From Clitoria ternatea (taxonomy: Eukaryota > Streptophyta > Magnoliopsida > Fabales > Fabaceae): a DNA stretch of 64,000 nt. A model generated the notes under the pieces. That model was not told where the DNA came from and made no database searches. It worked only from the letters and a program-made list of their open reading frames with translations. The stretch is from the NCBI GenBank assembly GCA_037962975.1, contig CM075669.1, forward strand, positions 188,798,501 to 188,862,500, in the 5' to 3' direction. How positions within the stretch are numbered: position 1 is the first letter of the stretch; the number at the start of each line of letters is the position of its first letter. Positions 44,244-56,611 of the stretch are shown piece after piece. The position numbers and the translations under genes are program-made.

Positions 44244-45180
44244 TGCAACATCCTAATTTTAAGAGAAGTTAACTAAATCTAAGTTGAGGGGTAAATTAAT
44301 TAGAATTTGAAATTGATTAAGTTAGAAATAAACCAAGGTTACCCTGTTAGGTTTAGGGATTAATTGAACTAGTTAATTATTGAAGTACCATAACCTACCT
44401 AAATACTAACTAACTTTTGCCCTCTTTTCTATTCTCAAAAACTTGGGAACTCCCACTTTTCTCTTGCATTTCTTTACTTCCATCATCATTATTGCAAGCT
44501 TGCCTAAGAACATTGTTGCATTCTCTTCACTTTCTCTCTAAACCGAGTAAGGAACATCATTCTCTTCTCACTTATTGTATTTTTCTCATGATTTGGGGTT
44601 TTTGCAATTTTGAAAATTTAGGTGATTCCTTCAAAATTCATTGATTGGGAAGCCTCCTTTATGCATGATGATATTTATGAATCCTTTAAATTCATATGGG
44701 TATGCTTAAAAACCTCAAGAACAAGAATGTATGTTCATCTTATTTTATGAACCCCTTTGGATTATGCTTCATGATTGTTGTTCTTCTTCGGGTTTTGCAC
44801 TTTGTTTTGAATTCATTGATGTGTTTATGGTCATTTGTTAACCATGGGGACCATTGGATGATAAGGCTTTTAGTGTCATAGTTCAAAACATGCATGCACA
44901 TCAAGTGTTTGTAAAAATGCCTAAGATAATCTTTGTTCCTTTTTAACATGATTGTTGCATATACATGACTTAGTCTTACATTCCTTTTATCTAGTTCTTC
45001 ATATTTCTTGTCTATATACCATTTGCTTGTGATATTATTAAGGCATTTTTACCTCTTGTTACTTAGTATAAATTTGCAATGATAGGACTATGTGTCATAG
45101 TTCAAAACATGCATGCACATCAAGTTAGGCACATAGTCCTATCATTGTCATTTCATTTTTCCTCTTAGAACACTATCAAG
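44244..45180 (+). repeat. Probable truncated LTR fragment
   Basis: The DNA starts TGCAACATCCTAATTTTAAG, resembling the TGTAACACCCTGAATTTT start of Tekay-like LTRs, and has a pyrimidine-rich stretch near 44400-44560 like theirs. No matching end or target duplication was found. An exact 34-bp repeat occurs at 44873 and 45093. Confidence 0.4.
45077..45147. repeat. 18-bp perfect inverted repeat
   Basis: CAATGATAGGACTATGTG (45077-45094) and its exact reverse complement (45130-45147) bracket a 35-bp loop that contains one copy of the 34-bp direct repeat. The transcript could form a strong hairpin. Confidence 0.85.
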
Positions 45181-45181
45181 A

Positions 45182-46376
45182 TGTCTTCAGGAAGAACAAA
45201 ATCATTCCTAAGAAAAGGAAGACAAAAGGTAAGTCTTCTACCTATGCTTACATTGATGATATTGAATGCACATAGAGGAGCAATGCATAAGGTTAGCATC
45301 TTTGACTTAGAGGGAAATCATTCCCTCAAGGTTTTTCTATAGAGAGTCATTACTTGAATTGGGGATTTTTTAGGACACTTATAAACTTTGTCAAAATTTG
45401 GGTTGGGGGATTTCATTCAATTATATGAGCCAATTTATGAAAGAACTTCTTTGGAATTCCTCAGCTCCATTGACATTAAAATGTGTGATAATGTTTCTGG
45501 TTGGGAAATCACTTTCCGGGTGAGTAACTCTGATTTTAGGATGGACTTAGAGGAGGTGGCTTCATTTATGCTTTTTCCATAAGGGATGCTATTCACATTC
45601 CCAGGAAATTTCATGCTACATATTTTTTGTCCTTTCTTTCAAGAGCAAAGGGTAATTATGATCCCTTATCCTCTAAGGCTTTCTCAATTCATCATCTTGT
45701 GTTTAGCTATCTCTAAACGTTCATGGCTCGCTTTATTTTTGGGTGATTTGACAACCTGGGTACCATCCAGGCTACTGAGCTATATTTTCTGTATGCCATG
45801 GTCAACAATGAACAAATAAATTCTATAAAATGGCTTTTTAGTCAGTTCACTAGAGTTGGTAAGGCTGCCTCTAGTAAGAATGCCATTGTTGGGTACATAA
45901 ACCCAATAGCCAATATGTAGGAATAGATCTGGACAATGATACCCTTCTTTGTCAACCCAAAAGGGTTGATATAGATGAACCCTTCACATGGGTTTGATTA
46001 TAAATGAGCATCATATGAATTGTTCGATTATTCCTGGAATACCTGTCCCTCACCGCTGCCTGATCCTACTTTTACAAGTTTGGAAGACAAGGTTTCTTTT
46101 TTGTTTTTAGATATAGATGTTGATGATGAGGCCCTTTTAGACACTAAGATACTACTACCTACAAAGCCTTCTACAGGCCTATCCTAGCCAGCTGATCATT
46201 CCAACTTTTCTATGGAGCGCATGTGTTCCTTGATACAAGGAATGAGCACCAGAATAGAAGAGATGAGTAGTTGACTGGACTTTATATCCTCTGAGTAACT
46301 TCAGGAAGGGGCAAGGATTGATGATATTGCTCACAGAGTTGATGCCATGTATGACTGGCATTCTCAATAGGGTCAT
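45182..46376 (+). pseudogene. Athila ORF-1-like protein relic
   Basis: From ATG 45182 broken frames encode FDLEGNHSLKVFL, LGDFIQLYEPIYERTSLEFL and ITFRVSNSDFRMDLEEV. This resembles the conserved N-terminal region of plant Athila ORF-1-type proteins (Leu-rich, then a TFR-x-DF-x-LEE segment). Several stops are present. It sits just before the Athila-style PPT signature at 46452-46486, so it is the gene downstream of pol in a deleted element; no pol is seen. Confidence 0.45.
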
Positions 46377-46711
46377 TTCCCTCTTTCCTCTCCATGAAAG
46401 GTGATCATATTTAGTTAAGTTTCGTTTTACCTTTAACTCTCTTTATTGCATATTGAGGATAATGTCCATCATAGTTTCGGGTGGTATAGGTAAATTGAAA
46501 CTTAACTTGAACTTTTATTCTTGCATTTGTTTCTATTTTTGTGGTTTGTTTTTCTTTTACATAGGATAACAATATTTGTCTGTTTGTTATAGTTGTTTTT
46601 ACAAGTTTTGTTTATTTTGAATAATTGAATTTTGGGCATCTTTGGGAATCCAAAATAAATAAATAAATAAAAGAAAAAAAATGAGTTTTTTATTGCTAGT
46701 TTGTCAAGATG

Positions 46712-47343
46712 AACTAGGCATCGCTCTTTTCTTTGTCCTTCCTCCTTATTTTAGCCCTATCAATAGTGATTACTCCCGATCCGAAGCACCCCTTTTCCAT
46801 TCATAGAGAGATACAATCGTCAAAATCAATAAAAAGGCCATCATAGACCAAAATCCAAATGGATCAATCTTGTTGGGAGGTACTGCCTAAGGAAAGGAAA
46901 AGGTTACTTCCGGATCAGGAATAATAAATAACATGGAAACAAGATAAAATTGTATATCGAAACGACTTCTGGCATCACCGAAAGGAAGGAAACCACATTC
47001 GTAGGCTAACAATTTTTCTGGATAGGTCAAACTATTGGAAGCAAAGGGAAAAAAGACTGAGTAAGATCAAAGAAACTAGCAGACTAATCACTAAATAGAT
47101 ACAAATAGTGCAAATTCTAACATTACCACAAACCACTTGGTTCTTTTGCTCCTTGCTTGCGAAGTGGCATACCGAAAAAAGAAAGGTTTTGGAATAAAAA
47201 AGTGGATTACCTTTTGTAACCAAGAGTCCATCCTTGATCCAAGCTGACTTTTCTCCTCCTAAAAAAATGCATAAGGGGCCACCCATTCTTCCTTTCCTTA
47301 GGAAGTATCCAAAGGTAACACATAATGATTCCATGGTTTCTTT
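46712..47343 (-). other. Mitochondrial DNA insertion (NUMT) around nad3
   Basis: The segment contains nad3 and its upstream and downstream flanks in mitochondrial arrangement. The downstream side stops near an ATGCCTA that would be the start of rps12. It lies inside the untranslated DNA of the Athila-like relic. Confidence 0.7.
46770..47123 (-). pseudogene. nad3: Mitochondrial nad3 pseudogene (NADH dehydrogenase subunit 3)
   Basis: Read on the reverse strand from ATG 47123 to TAA at 46770, the segment is 354 bp. It encodes recognisable nad3 pieces: ICIYLVISLLVSL, YPEKLLAYECGF, IDPFGFWSMMAFLLILTI and LYEWKRGASDRE. A one-base deletion near the start puts the first residues out of frame, and a TAG interrupts FP-AVPPNKIDPF. 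In mitochondria Nad3 is a membrane subunit of complex I; this nuclear copy is dead. Confidence 0.8.
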
Positions 47344-48238
47344 GACTTGGACAAATTGTCATTTGCATTGTGAGCTTTAGAGCCGAAAGGGCATGTGTTA
47401 AAAACCCTTGTTTTCTTCTTTGGATGACTCATATTTTAAAATGGTTTGTGATTTCATGTTATGGGATGAACAAGGCATTATAGGTTTTATTCTTTAACCA
47501 TAGAATTTGAACGTTGCATAAACCATTAGTTTCTCCCTCTTGAGCCTTAAATGTTAATTTTTCTTGAAAGCCTATTTGTTAAATAATTTTCAAAATTTTT
47601 GAGAAGAGTTAAGGATGATAACTAAATGAAAAGACTAGAAAAAAATTGGGAAACAAAGATAATATAAATTTAAGTTTGTGCTTTTGATCAAAGAAAAAAA
47701 GGAAAAGAAAGAAAAGGATGATAACGAGAATAAATGAGAAGTCAAGATAAAAAATGAAAATTAATGGTACTCCTAAAGTTTCTGAATGTATAAGCAATAT
47801 GTGAACTCACTTTTCTCAGGAAATTTTAAACTCTCTACACTTTCCTTTTTCTTGGTATCGATTCCTACTCTATGAACCCTTAGCCACATTACAACAAATT
47901 AAAATACCTTTAGATCATAAGATGCTTTCTTGATAACTGTGGAGATTAGGGTCGATTGCCAAGCTTATGGTAGTGTTTGGAATATTGTGACTTGAGCGAT
48001 ACTGGTACACAACCCTAAACACTAAGAGGGAATTAAGGAAAAAGTACCTATGGCTAGTCTTAGTAAATCATGGTTTGATTTATTATTTGGTTTCTATTTT
48101 GATAATCCTCTAATCATATGATAATAATATTTTCAGTTGGGTTCCTTTAAGATAGCTTGAATTCTTTGTTCTTTATTGACTAATCTTGTTCTTTCAGTGA
48201 TTGCTTGAGGACAAGTAATGTTTTAGTTTGGGGTATTT
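47344..48238 (+). other. Athila-like untranslated DNA
   Basis: No ORF is seen. Phrases such as CCAAGCTTATGGTAGTG recur in the 3' untranslated DNA of the young Athila element near 32320, which supports a shared origin. It ends with GCTTGAGGACAAG and the G-rich PPT. Confidence 0.5.
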
Positions 48239-49556
48239 TGATAAGTGTTTATTTTGCATTGTTTTAGGGTCCATTATATTTAATTTTTAGTCCATTTTAT
48301 TTTATTTTCCCCCTGATTCCCTTGGTATTCGAATCCATTCTGCACATGCTACTTGGGTATTTCTGTTTTGCAGGATTTGTTATGATATAGGTTAATATGC
48401 AAAAGGATTAGAGGTACTTGATGAGCATTGCATTAAATGGAAAGGAGTTTAGGCCAAGAATGCATAAAACCGAAGCCATTTTGACCTTTGAAGAAGGATA
48501 TAACCAAGTGGAACTCTCCCGAACCTTAGCACACCAAAACGATACAATTTGGCAAGATGTTGAAAAATCCATTGGCTGTGGGAAATTCCCACCGGCCATG
48601 GATCTTGCACGAATAGGCGGTTTCCTAGTTTTTAGGGCCTATTTCATAGAGATAAAAGGAGGCACTCGGTTAGGAAAAACACACATGCCCTAAGACACAA
48701 AAAGAGAGCACTTTTAAAGGAATTTTGAAGAAGGAATTGAAGGAAAACATCAAGGAAGAACAATTTTTAGACTTTGGGCACAAGATTTAGAGGATCTAGT
48801 GAGAACATCTCTTCTATTTTTCTAAACCCTTATTTCTTAATTTTGGATTCCTGAATGTTAGGCTTTGAATTTATGTTTTGTGGGATTGAAACCTCTTCCA
48901 TGAGGAACTAAATTTCATTCTTGGGATTAAGGGGTAGTATGCTTTTGTATCAAATTCTAATGCTCTGAATTTCTCAATTATGAATGTTCTATTTTTTATT
49001 TAATTTCATGAGACCCTAATGTTTCTAATGGCTTAGAGATAAGCGTAGATGAATTTAAATAATATGGGTAATTGAAAGATTAACATATCGTTTGAAATTC
49101 ATGTAAATTAAACCTAACATATCATTTGAGGGTTAATTGGGTTTTCACAATGCTTAATGAATTCAATTTACAAATCAAATATGGTTCTTTGGCAATTGAG
49201 TACATTAGTAAGAATTCAAGAGGAAACTACTAATAATTTAGGAAAACCTACCTTAGGAACAGAACCTTATAATTGGGAAAAGGTTTGCATTAAATTTGGT
49301 ACGTGGCATATAAACCTACTAATTCCCAAGAGCTTTTTTTCAATTTGATTTTCAAGAAAATGATTGATTTTTGTTCTAGAGGGTTTGAGTTCTCTTTAGC
49401 GTTTATTTTGGTTTTACATTAATTTACACATTCTTTAATTGAATTGAATATTGCCTGGATAATTAAATCATTATGAACTAGTACTTGGGCACAATCTTTG
49501 TGGTATGACAATCTTTTATATTATGCAATACCCCGTGCGCTTGCGGACGACTATCA
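48239..49556 (+). repeat. 3' LTR of Athila-like relic
   Basis: The 1,318-bp LTR starts TGATAAGTGTTTATTTTGC right after the PPT and ends CCCGTGCGCTTGCGGACGACTATCA, a common ending in legume Athila-like LTRs. The following ACATC is not matched by a second copy at an identified 5' end. Confidence 0.7.
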
Positions 49557-50060
49557 ACATCCTGGGCTGAAAGTCATCGCTGTAGGGTGTCAAAAGACTG
49601 GCCCCATTTGTCATCACGTCCTTCACTGATTCAACACCAAAATAGCGACAAAAAGGTAGACGTAGTTATATAATTACTGAGGGTCGTCGCTAATCGACAA
49701 CCAATGTAGCGATGGTTAGAACTGTGTAGCTATAGGTGAATGAAACCTCACCGCTAACATCATCGCTATATGGCAACCAAAACAGCGACAGATGTAGGTC
49801 ATAGCTATGTGGTTGCTGATAGTGCGTCGTAGCTTCCGTCGCTATTGTACAACCAAGGTAGTGATGAAGTGAGACCCGTAACTAATTTTTCGTTGTAATC
49901 AGCAACAGTTACGGTCCATCGCTAATGTGGTTGTCATATTTCGTCGTTGAAGCTGTCGCTAATGTACAACCACATTAGCAACGTGGTAATCGCCATAGCT
50001 AATTTCTAGTTGTAATCACTGACAACTGTTGTCCATCGCTAATAGTGAAATTTGATTTTT
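49557..50060. repeat. CACTA-type subterminal repeat region
   Basis: Dozens of short TAGCGAC/GTCGCTA and CATCGCTAA motifs lie in both orientations in about 480 bp. This is typical of subterminal transposase-binding repeats of plant CACTA elements. The CACTA terminus itself is missing where the Athila-like LTR abuts. Confidence 0.6.
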
Positions 50061-50314
50061 TTGATAAACTGTATTTATAATTCAAATAAATATTTTGATA
50101 TTAAATTATATCATATATTTTATAAATTTAAATTTAATATTTATATATAAAAATTATATATGATTTTTTAAGATTAACGCAAATTGATAATGCATTTATT
50201 ATTTATCCAAATTCGAGTATAGACACGTAAAAAAGAAAATGAGATAAAAATACATAAAATTAATCCAAAAATATTTACAACTCTAACAATAAAAAAGTAC
50301 AAAAATGTATAAGA

Positions 50315-50470
50315 TGGTTAGTGTGGGGGGCTACTAGGGGGATCCTATAGTGGTGTGGGCGGCTGGGAAGCAGAGGAAGGTGTGAGTCAAGTGCCAAAAG
50401 CCTCCATCATCTGGCGGATCATATCCCGTTGTGCTAGCTACCTACAGTCTCTCGTTGGTCTGCCTCAACT
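50315..50470 (-). pseudogene. CACTA-associated transposase C-terminus fragment
   Basis: The reverse strand reads AQRDMIRQMMEAFGT and then a Ser/Pro/Gln-rich tail (SSASQPPTPL). This is like the C-terminus of plant Ptta/En-Spm proteins and points toward the subterminal repeats. Stops interrupt it. Confidence 0.35.
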
Positions 50471-50539
50471 TGCTTCTCCGATAATATGTTATCGCTTATT
50501 CACAATATCTAATGATAACAGGATTGGTTACTTTAATTA

Positions 50540-52464
50540 AACAAGACTTGACTATTTGTTCATGAATCACTCTTTATCTCTTTGATGTTGTAAGTAGGTG
50601 AGGCCCTATCCCATTCAGAATGAATATGTAACCATCCGTAACCCATCTGCATGTTTGTGTAAAGCTTCTATGTTGATCTTCAATCAAAATTTCAGTAACA
50701 TTTCGCATTAGTCCCTGAGTACATAAAGATACATGCAATATGAAACACCGTACACAAACATGCACCTGGAGACAACACGAAATGCATTAACTGAATTTCC
50801 AATTAAACATCAATAACACAAGATTCACGCTAACACCAGTACCTATGAGTTACGCTTTATTGGTTACAGATTTATCCTAAATTGTCCAACTGGGACAATT
50901 CAAGATCCAATGCAACATGATATATCGACCTGTTGTGTTGAATCTTGAATGGGAACCTATTGAGTATAGACATGGTCTAATGACACATAGAGCCTACCAA
51001 ATTTTCAGCAGAGTCTCCCCTGTAAACTAGACATTTCAAAATTTTACAACCGCCCTGTTACACACAAAACTTTCTAGTATAGTTCAATATATACACTATG
51101 AATTATCAATGAAAATGAGGCAAACATCTCCACCAACATACAACAATACACTAAAATAGTTTTACATTTAAAATATTTTTTTTTGCCTTGACTTTTATGT
51201 ACATACCATCCTGTTAAAAGTACTTTTCTAGAGAAGCACTAAATATATATTTTTCTATATTAACCAATAACATTTAAATGTAAAGATTAATCTAGATTCT
51301 AAACTTGATTGAATTTTTAAAAAATGAATCTAGTTTAAAACTTAAAACATAAGGTACTAATGCATGGAATAGATACAATTACCAATTACCATCTCTATTA
51401 ATTCAAAAGTATAATTATCATGTCTATTTTGAGGTACCATATTGAAATGACATTGTCATGCTTCTCTTGTTCAAAATCACAAAGAGGCAACCTAAATATG
51501 AAACTTTTGAAGTGGAATGAAATATCATACAGCTAATAATTAGAGTTTGCTGACTGTGGAGGAATTCATTAGTTTCATGGCATATGGTGATTTTATTTTT
51601 TTGTCTCTTTGGAGTTTAATTTACTTATATAGGGAATCTAATTGATCTTATTTTGCATGGAATTTCAAGGAGAGCCACCTTACATGAGATGGTTAGAGAT
51701 TATGAACAAGCAACTTGTGACCTTAAGAGACCTAGTGGATCAAACAGAGATGCTACTATATGTAATCATACCACAATAAAACATTGTAAATCTTTATGAC
51801 ACATTGATAAAACATGGATATCAACAAAGTCAATCATAAAAATACATACAATTTATGAACAAAGAAGAAACCTATATCTAAGAGGCATATCTTAACAGAA
51901 TAGTGGGTTCCAAATAGCTTAAGCACAAAGAACTTTAACAGTTGTATAAAATAGTGACTGAATGACTGACTTGCTTATAATGTTGAGGCCATAAGCCTTA
52001 AATGAAGAAAGAAAGTGATTTATCTGGTGTCCTGATCTAACCAAAATCTGATGTAACCTTACACTCTCTATTTTACGTCGTCTCAGTGTAGTACGGTAAT
52101 ATGTACTTAGATCCAGTGGGGACCTAAGTTCTTCATGTTAAGGGATGAATTAGTATGTACTTTGAACCATTGTGAGAAAGAATGCATCAGAGTGTACCTG
52201 TATAAGATTCTCTGATGTTTAAGTCAGTATAGTAATTACAGATAAAATAACTATTACGAAGGTTCTTAAGAAAAGTGCTCAGATCCTGTTTTAAGTTAAT
52301 AAATAAGTTGTATTTATAGAACTTCCCTGGGTCAAAGAATTGATTTGATTCCTTTCCTAACATACTATAGCAACAGTGTTGGCAGGGACATGTTGCTTAT
52401 ACCTTGTCTGACTTGTGTTTAGATGTCAGTTGTCCTGACCAGTATTATGATTTAATATCCATAC
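50540..52464. other. Unassigned DNA
   Basis: No convincing gene, terminal repeat or RNA was found; open frames are short. It may be internal CACTA sequence or old intergenic DNA. Confidence 0.3.
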
Positions 52465-53563
52465 TGTAACACCCTGAATTTTAAAATAGAAAGTTAAATT
52501 AAGAAAATAAATATTGAATAATTGAATGTAAACTATTTGATGTACCAAAATATTAGAAATAATTTAATTAAGATTTTCGGAGACTGTTAGTGATTTGTTG
52601 AGATCGGATAAGCAGAAAACTGACCCGGATAAAATATGGGTGTCGGACCAAGTATCTCCGATTGAGATGCCGTTGGTCAGAGCTGTAGATAACATTATCG
52701 GGAGTCTGGATGTGTATTCGGAATAATTTTTAGAATATGTATAGAGCCCGAACAGAGAGCCTATTTGTTTAAAAACAGAAGAGTTTCATGAAAGATTAAA
52801 ATTTAAAAATAAAACCTCACTTTTTCACTCTCATTTTCGTTAAGTGCTGAACCATTTTAGCAAAACACTTTTTTCTTCTTCTTCTCTTATCTTCTTTATC
52901 GCTTTTCCCTCTCTAACCCTAAGCCAAAGTGCTACCCTCCAGTCTTCCTCTCATTTTCATTTCATAAAGGCTTGGAGAAGGCTTGGAGCTTGAAGTTCTT
53001 CTCCCTTCTTCTCCTTAATTTTGTGTGGCCCCCTTCTCTTTTGAGAATTCCTCCATTACTTCAGTCAAGGTAAGGTTCTAGCCATTTTTCAAGAATATGA
53101 ACCTTTAGTCCTGTGTCCTTAATGTTAAGAGAGCATTTAATGTATGTGGGTTATTAGGAGAAGCTTTAAATGTGGAAACCCTAAGTTGGGTATAATAAAT
53201 ACAAGCTTTAAATGGTATCAATGGGGTAGATGCATTTATGGTTGGAAGGAGATGAGAATGTATGATTATTTTTGAATGTTGATGGGTTTTGGTGAAACCA
53301 TAACCATATAAATTGGGGGAAATATGATGTGTGGGTAGATGGGCATTAATTAATGGTGAGAATGTCATTAATGTTAGAGTATAATCATAAATGACGATTG
53401 AGGATGGTGGTTGGAAACCATAAATGAAAACCCACTTAGAATAAGTTAAATGTAAGGTTGGTAAATGGGGTAACCTAACTAATTAGGTTATTGCCTTAAT
53501 GATAATAAATGGTGATTTAAGGGAAGGAATTCCTGAAGCCTAATTAGGCAAATGAATAAATCC

Positions 53564-53572
53564 TATAAATAG
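53564..53572 (+). promoter_or_regulatory. TATA box in Tekay-like LTR
   Basis: TATAAATAG lies about 1.1 kb into the LTR. The truncated 3' LTR stops before this point. Confidence 0.5.
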
Positions 53573-54140
53573 TCTCTATATGATAAGAATCATGTGTACA
53601 TATATGTATATGTATATTGAAATGGTGTTTGAATGAATGATTGATGTGCTCTTATAATTGATTGGTGTAGGGCTTGATAATACTTGTGAGGCAGGAACAT
53701 CGAACCCGGAAGTCTACTTCTCTTGAGATTGGAGAGGGGTGTATTTTTTAAATGCATGGGATCTTGTGTGATGATAATGTATGTATTGATGTAATGTGGC
53801 ATGTTTTCTTGAATGGATGTAGTATAATATGTATGTGATGTGAAATTGAATAAGGCCCTTGTAATGATTGATTTTTGAATGACACCATGATGAGGTTGAG
53901 TGGTATAATGTGTGATGACATGTTATTGTTTCCATGTGTGGCTTGATGAATATTCAAAATTCTTGGTTAGGATGATTCTTGAATATTATGATTGGCATAT
54001 ATACGTTAAATTATGTGGGATTAACATTGCGATTGAGTATGAGTGTGAGAGGGTGAGAAAATCCTCACGAGATTAAGGTATGCATGAGCATTAATACATA
54101 TTTATAGCATGGCATGCATAAGCATGTTTGTAATGTGAAA

Positions 54141-54365
54141 ACCTTGCGGGGTTCCATGAAGGGACTACCCGACATGATGATGTTATGATATTTGATGAAT
54201 GAATAACCTTACGGGGTTCCATGAAGGGAGTACCCGACGTGATGATGTTATAATATTTGATGAATGAATAACCTAATGGGGTTCCACGAAGGGAGTACCC
54301 GACGTGATTATGTTATGATTTTTGATGAATAAATAACCGTGCGGGGTTCCATGAAGGGAGTACCC
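54141..54365 (+). repeat. 65-bp tandem repeat in LTR
   Basis: Three full units and one partial unit (starts at 54141, 54206, 54271 and 54336) share CGGGGTTCCATGAAGGGAGT. The inverted sister LTR at 10302-14022 has no obvious equivalent array. Confidence 0.9.
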
Positions 54366-55419
54366 CTTGTGAGGCGGCAAATCGACATGATGACAATTGA
54401 TATGTAGATTATGAGATGAATGATACGATGGTTGCGATCACCAGATGAATGAGATTGGATCCGTGCATATGCATTCTTAAACACCAACATATGCATTAGT
54501 CATAGAAGCATGGCATTGAGACAATCCAATTGAGAAAGGGATGCCCTATTGAGAGTGTTATGTGAGTGTATGTAAATTCTTCTTTTAGTTGTTAATTATA
54601 TTTGTGTATTGACTCGGAGTGAATTTTATAAATCTTCATGAATATGACAATGAGTGTGATGGAATCATGAATGAATGATACGGTTAAATTGATATGTCCT
54701 TGATGAAAGATTTGTGATTCATGAATATATGGATGAACATCTGGGTTCAATGAATTGGGTGAACTGCGTTATCTTAGTGTAATTTTAACACCTTTTCAGG
54801 GAGATATTAATATTGCATTTATGTATATATTACCACAACTGGTAGATTTTCATCATTGAGAAAGTATACTCACTCTCCATGTGGTATATCTTTTTAGCTC
54901 CTGTGTTGTAGGGCTGCCTATGGAGCTCTGGTGTGGAGAAGTGGTATGAAGGGAGCCTATTTTGGGTAAAAAATGCCTTGGCCGGTGACTGTTTTGAATT
55001 TATAGCTTTGATATAGGCTTTTGCAATGTAAATAGATATAATTAATATTTTGTATAGCCATGAATTGGTATGGATGATGAATCTGAAGGTCATGTAGGAA
55101 AATGAGATCCTAGTGCTTATGGCTCATTTTCATTGGTGACCTTAACATTAGTTGAAAAATGAAAATGGAGTAGGATGTAGTTAATATTTATGAGTGAATG
55201 ATGGGTTACATGAAAAAATGCATTTTATAGATTCTACAAAGTAGTAAGCTAATTTAGAATGTGATTCATGAGTTGGAATGAAAATTTAAGGGTATGAATG
55301 TTTGGGACAAGTCTTAAATGCTTAATATGTAGTAGGTGATGTGATGAATTAAACCAATTTGGCTGGAAATGAGTTTTGGTATGTTGTGTTGTTTAACTTC
55401 TAACGTTTCTGCATTTCCA

Positions 55420-55870
55420 CTGGTATTCTCGTTGAAGCGAGAATCCCCCCTGCATGATATTTGGTTACTGGCAAATTCTCACCCAGGCGAGAGTGGGTCT
55501 CGCTTAGGCGAGACTGCCCATGAATCAGGGGTTGGCCACTAGAAGAAAATCGCTCAGGCGAGTTGGGCCTCGCCCGAGCGAGAGTGAGGGACTTTGCCAC
55601 TGGACCGATTTCATTTGAGCGAATGGCCTTTGGATGTGGTACTCGCTCAAGTGAGTGAGTGTAGGTTTGATACTGAAAGAATCTCGCCCATGCTCACTTG
55701 CCTTGCCCAAGCGAATCCTATGGATGTCGCTCAAGCGAGATGGGGTTCCCTCAAGCAAGACGACCCTTGATGCTCCTTTCACCCCTTTCGCTCAACGTGG
55801 GATGTAGCTCGCACAAGCATCCCATTCGGTCTCGCTCAAGCGAGTTTAGCTCTCGCTTGAGCGAGTGGTG
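55420..55870. repeat. Cluster of CTCGCTCAAGCGAG palindromes
   Basis: About 18 full or partial copies of CTCGCTCAAGCGAG (variants CTCGCCCGAGCGAG, TCGCTTAGGCGAG and others) lie in about 450 bp with unrelated spacers. They lie 355-800 bp before the LTR 3' end. The homologous place in the sister LTR carries TAATCGATTA instead. Confidence 0.85.
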
Positions 55871-56224
55871 CCCAGAATCCCCATATTGCATTGCTTTAAA
55901 TATTTTCCCATTTCTTTGTATCCAACCTTTTCCTTGTAACATCTTATAACACCTTGGGTATATTTGGAAGCCATAAATCCTCGTGATGTTTACCCTCTTA
56001 TAAACCAATCATATTGTGTCAATGTAAATGAATCTTCCGCTATTTTCCATTGAGAATTCTCCATTAATTATTTTCTGAATCCTACCTTCTCATATCTTCA
56101 TATATGAGACAGGTTTTTCATAGATCCAGGGTATTGAATGATAACTTCACCACTTTACGATATCATAAACTAATGCTATTAAAATCGTGAAAAAAAATTA
56201 CCCCTATTTTGGGGCGTCACAATC

Positions 56225-56237
56225 TGGTATAAGAGCA
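56225..56237 (+). other. Primer binding site (Tekay-like)
   Basis: TGGTATAAGAGCA lies three bases after the LTR and differs by one base from the initiator-Met PBS TGGTATCAGAGCA. Confidence 0.8.
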
Positions 56238-56611
56238 TTATTTGCTCTTTATTGCTGTGATTAATTATTATTATTAGAGTATGACATGCATTTAATGAAT
56301 GATTGCAATTGTTGCTTGACCTTGTATGGATTGACTGTGGATGAAATGTGATTGCTATAAGTCCGACCAAGCTTTCTTCACACTATTATCCCTCAATGAT
56401 GAATTCTTATAATTATGTGAATGCATGTGACACTAAGATATAATGATATGCTTTTTTATGAGCCTTAGTGTGAACTAATCGATGTTGGACTCCATGGTGG
56501 AGGGCTATAGCTTAATTTATGATGAATTACTATAGCATGAGACTATAGAAAAGTTTATGAACTAGTTTACTGATGTTAGTTGAATTTAATGTTATGGTTA
56601 TAGATATTTCC

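Larger units (their letters stand above)
45182..49556 (+). mobile_element. Decayed Athila-like element, 3' part
   Basis: An ORF-1-like relic, a GAGGATAATGTC signature with a G-rich tract (46452-46486), an untranslated region, a PPT (GTTTGGGGTATT before 48239) and a 3' LTR follow each other in Athila order. A mitochondrial fragment is embedded at 46712-47343. The 5' half is missing. Confidence 0.55.
52465..56221 (+). repeat. 5' LTR of Tekay-like element (3.76 kb)
   Basis: The LTR runs from TGTAACACCCTGAATTTT to GGGGCGTCACA and is preceded by CATAC. It includes a leader with pyrimidine-rich DNA near 52850-53060, a TATA box, a 65-bp tandem array, and a palindrome cluster near its 3' end. It is homologous over its length to the inverted LTR at 10302-14022, and its first kilobase to 60614-61632. 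ORFs within it look spurious. Confidence 0.85.

Noticed and set aside
47032..47334. Reverse ORF of 100 codons as a host membrane protein
   Set aside because: Its C-terminal part is frame-shifted mitochondrial nad3 and its N-terminal part is mitochondrial flanking DNA.
55400..56008. Reverse ORFs across the palindrome cluster of the Tekay-like LTR
   Set aside because: They arise from GC-rich palindromes and differ in the homologous LTR.
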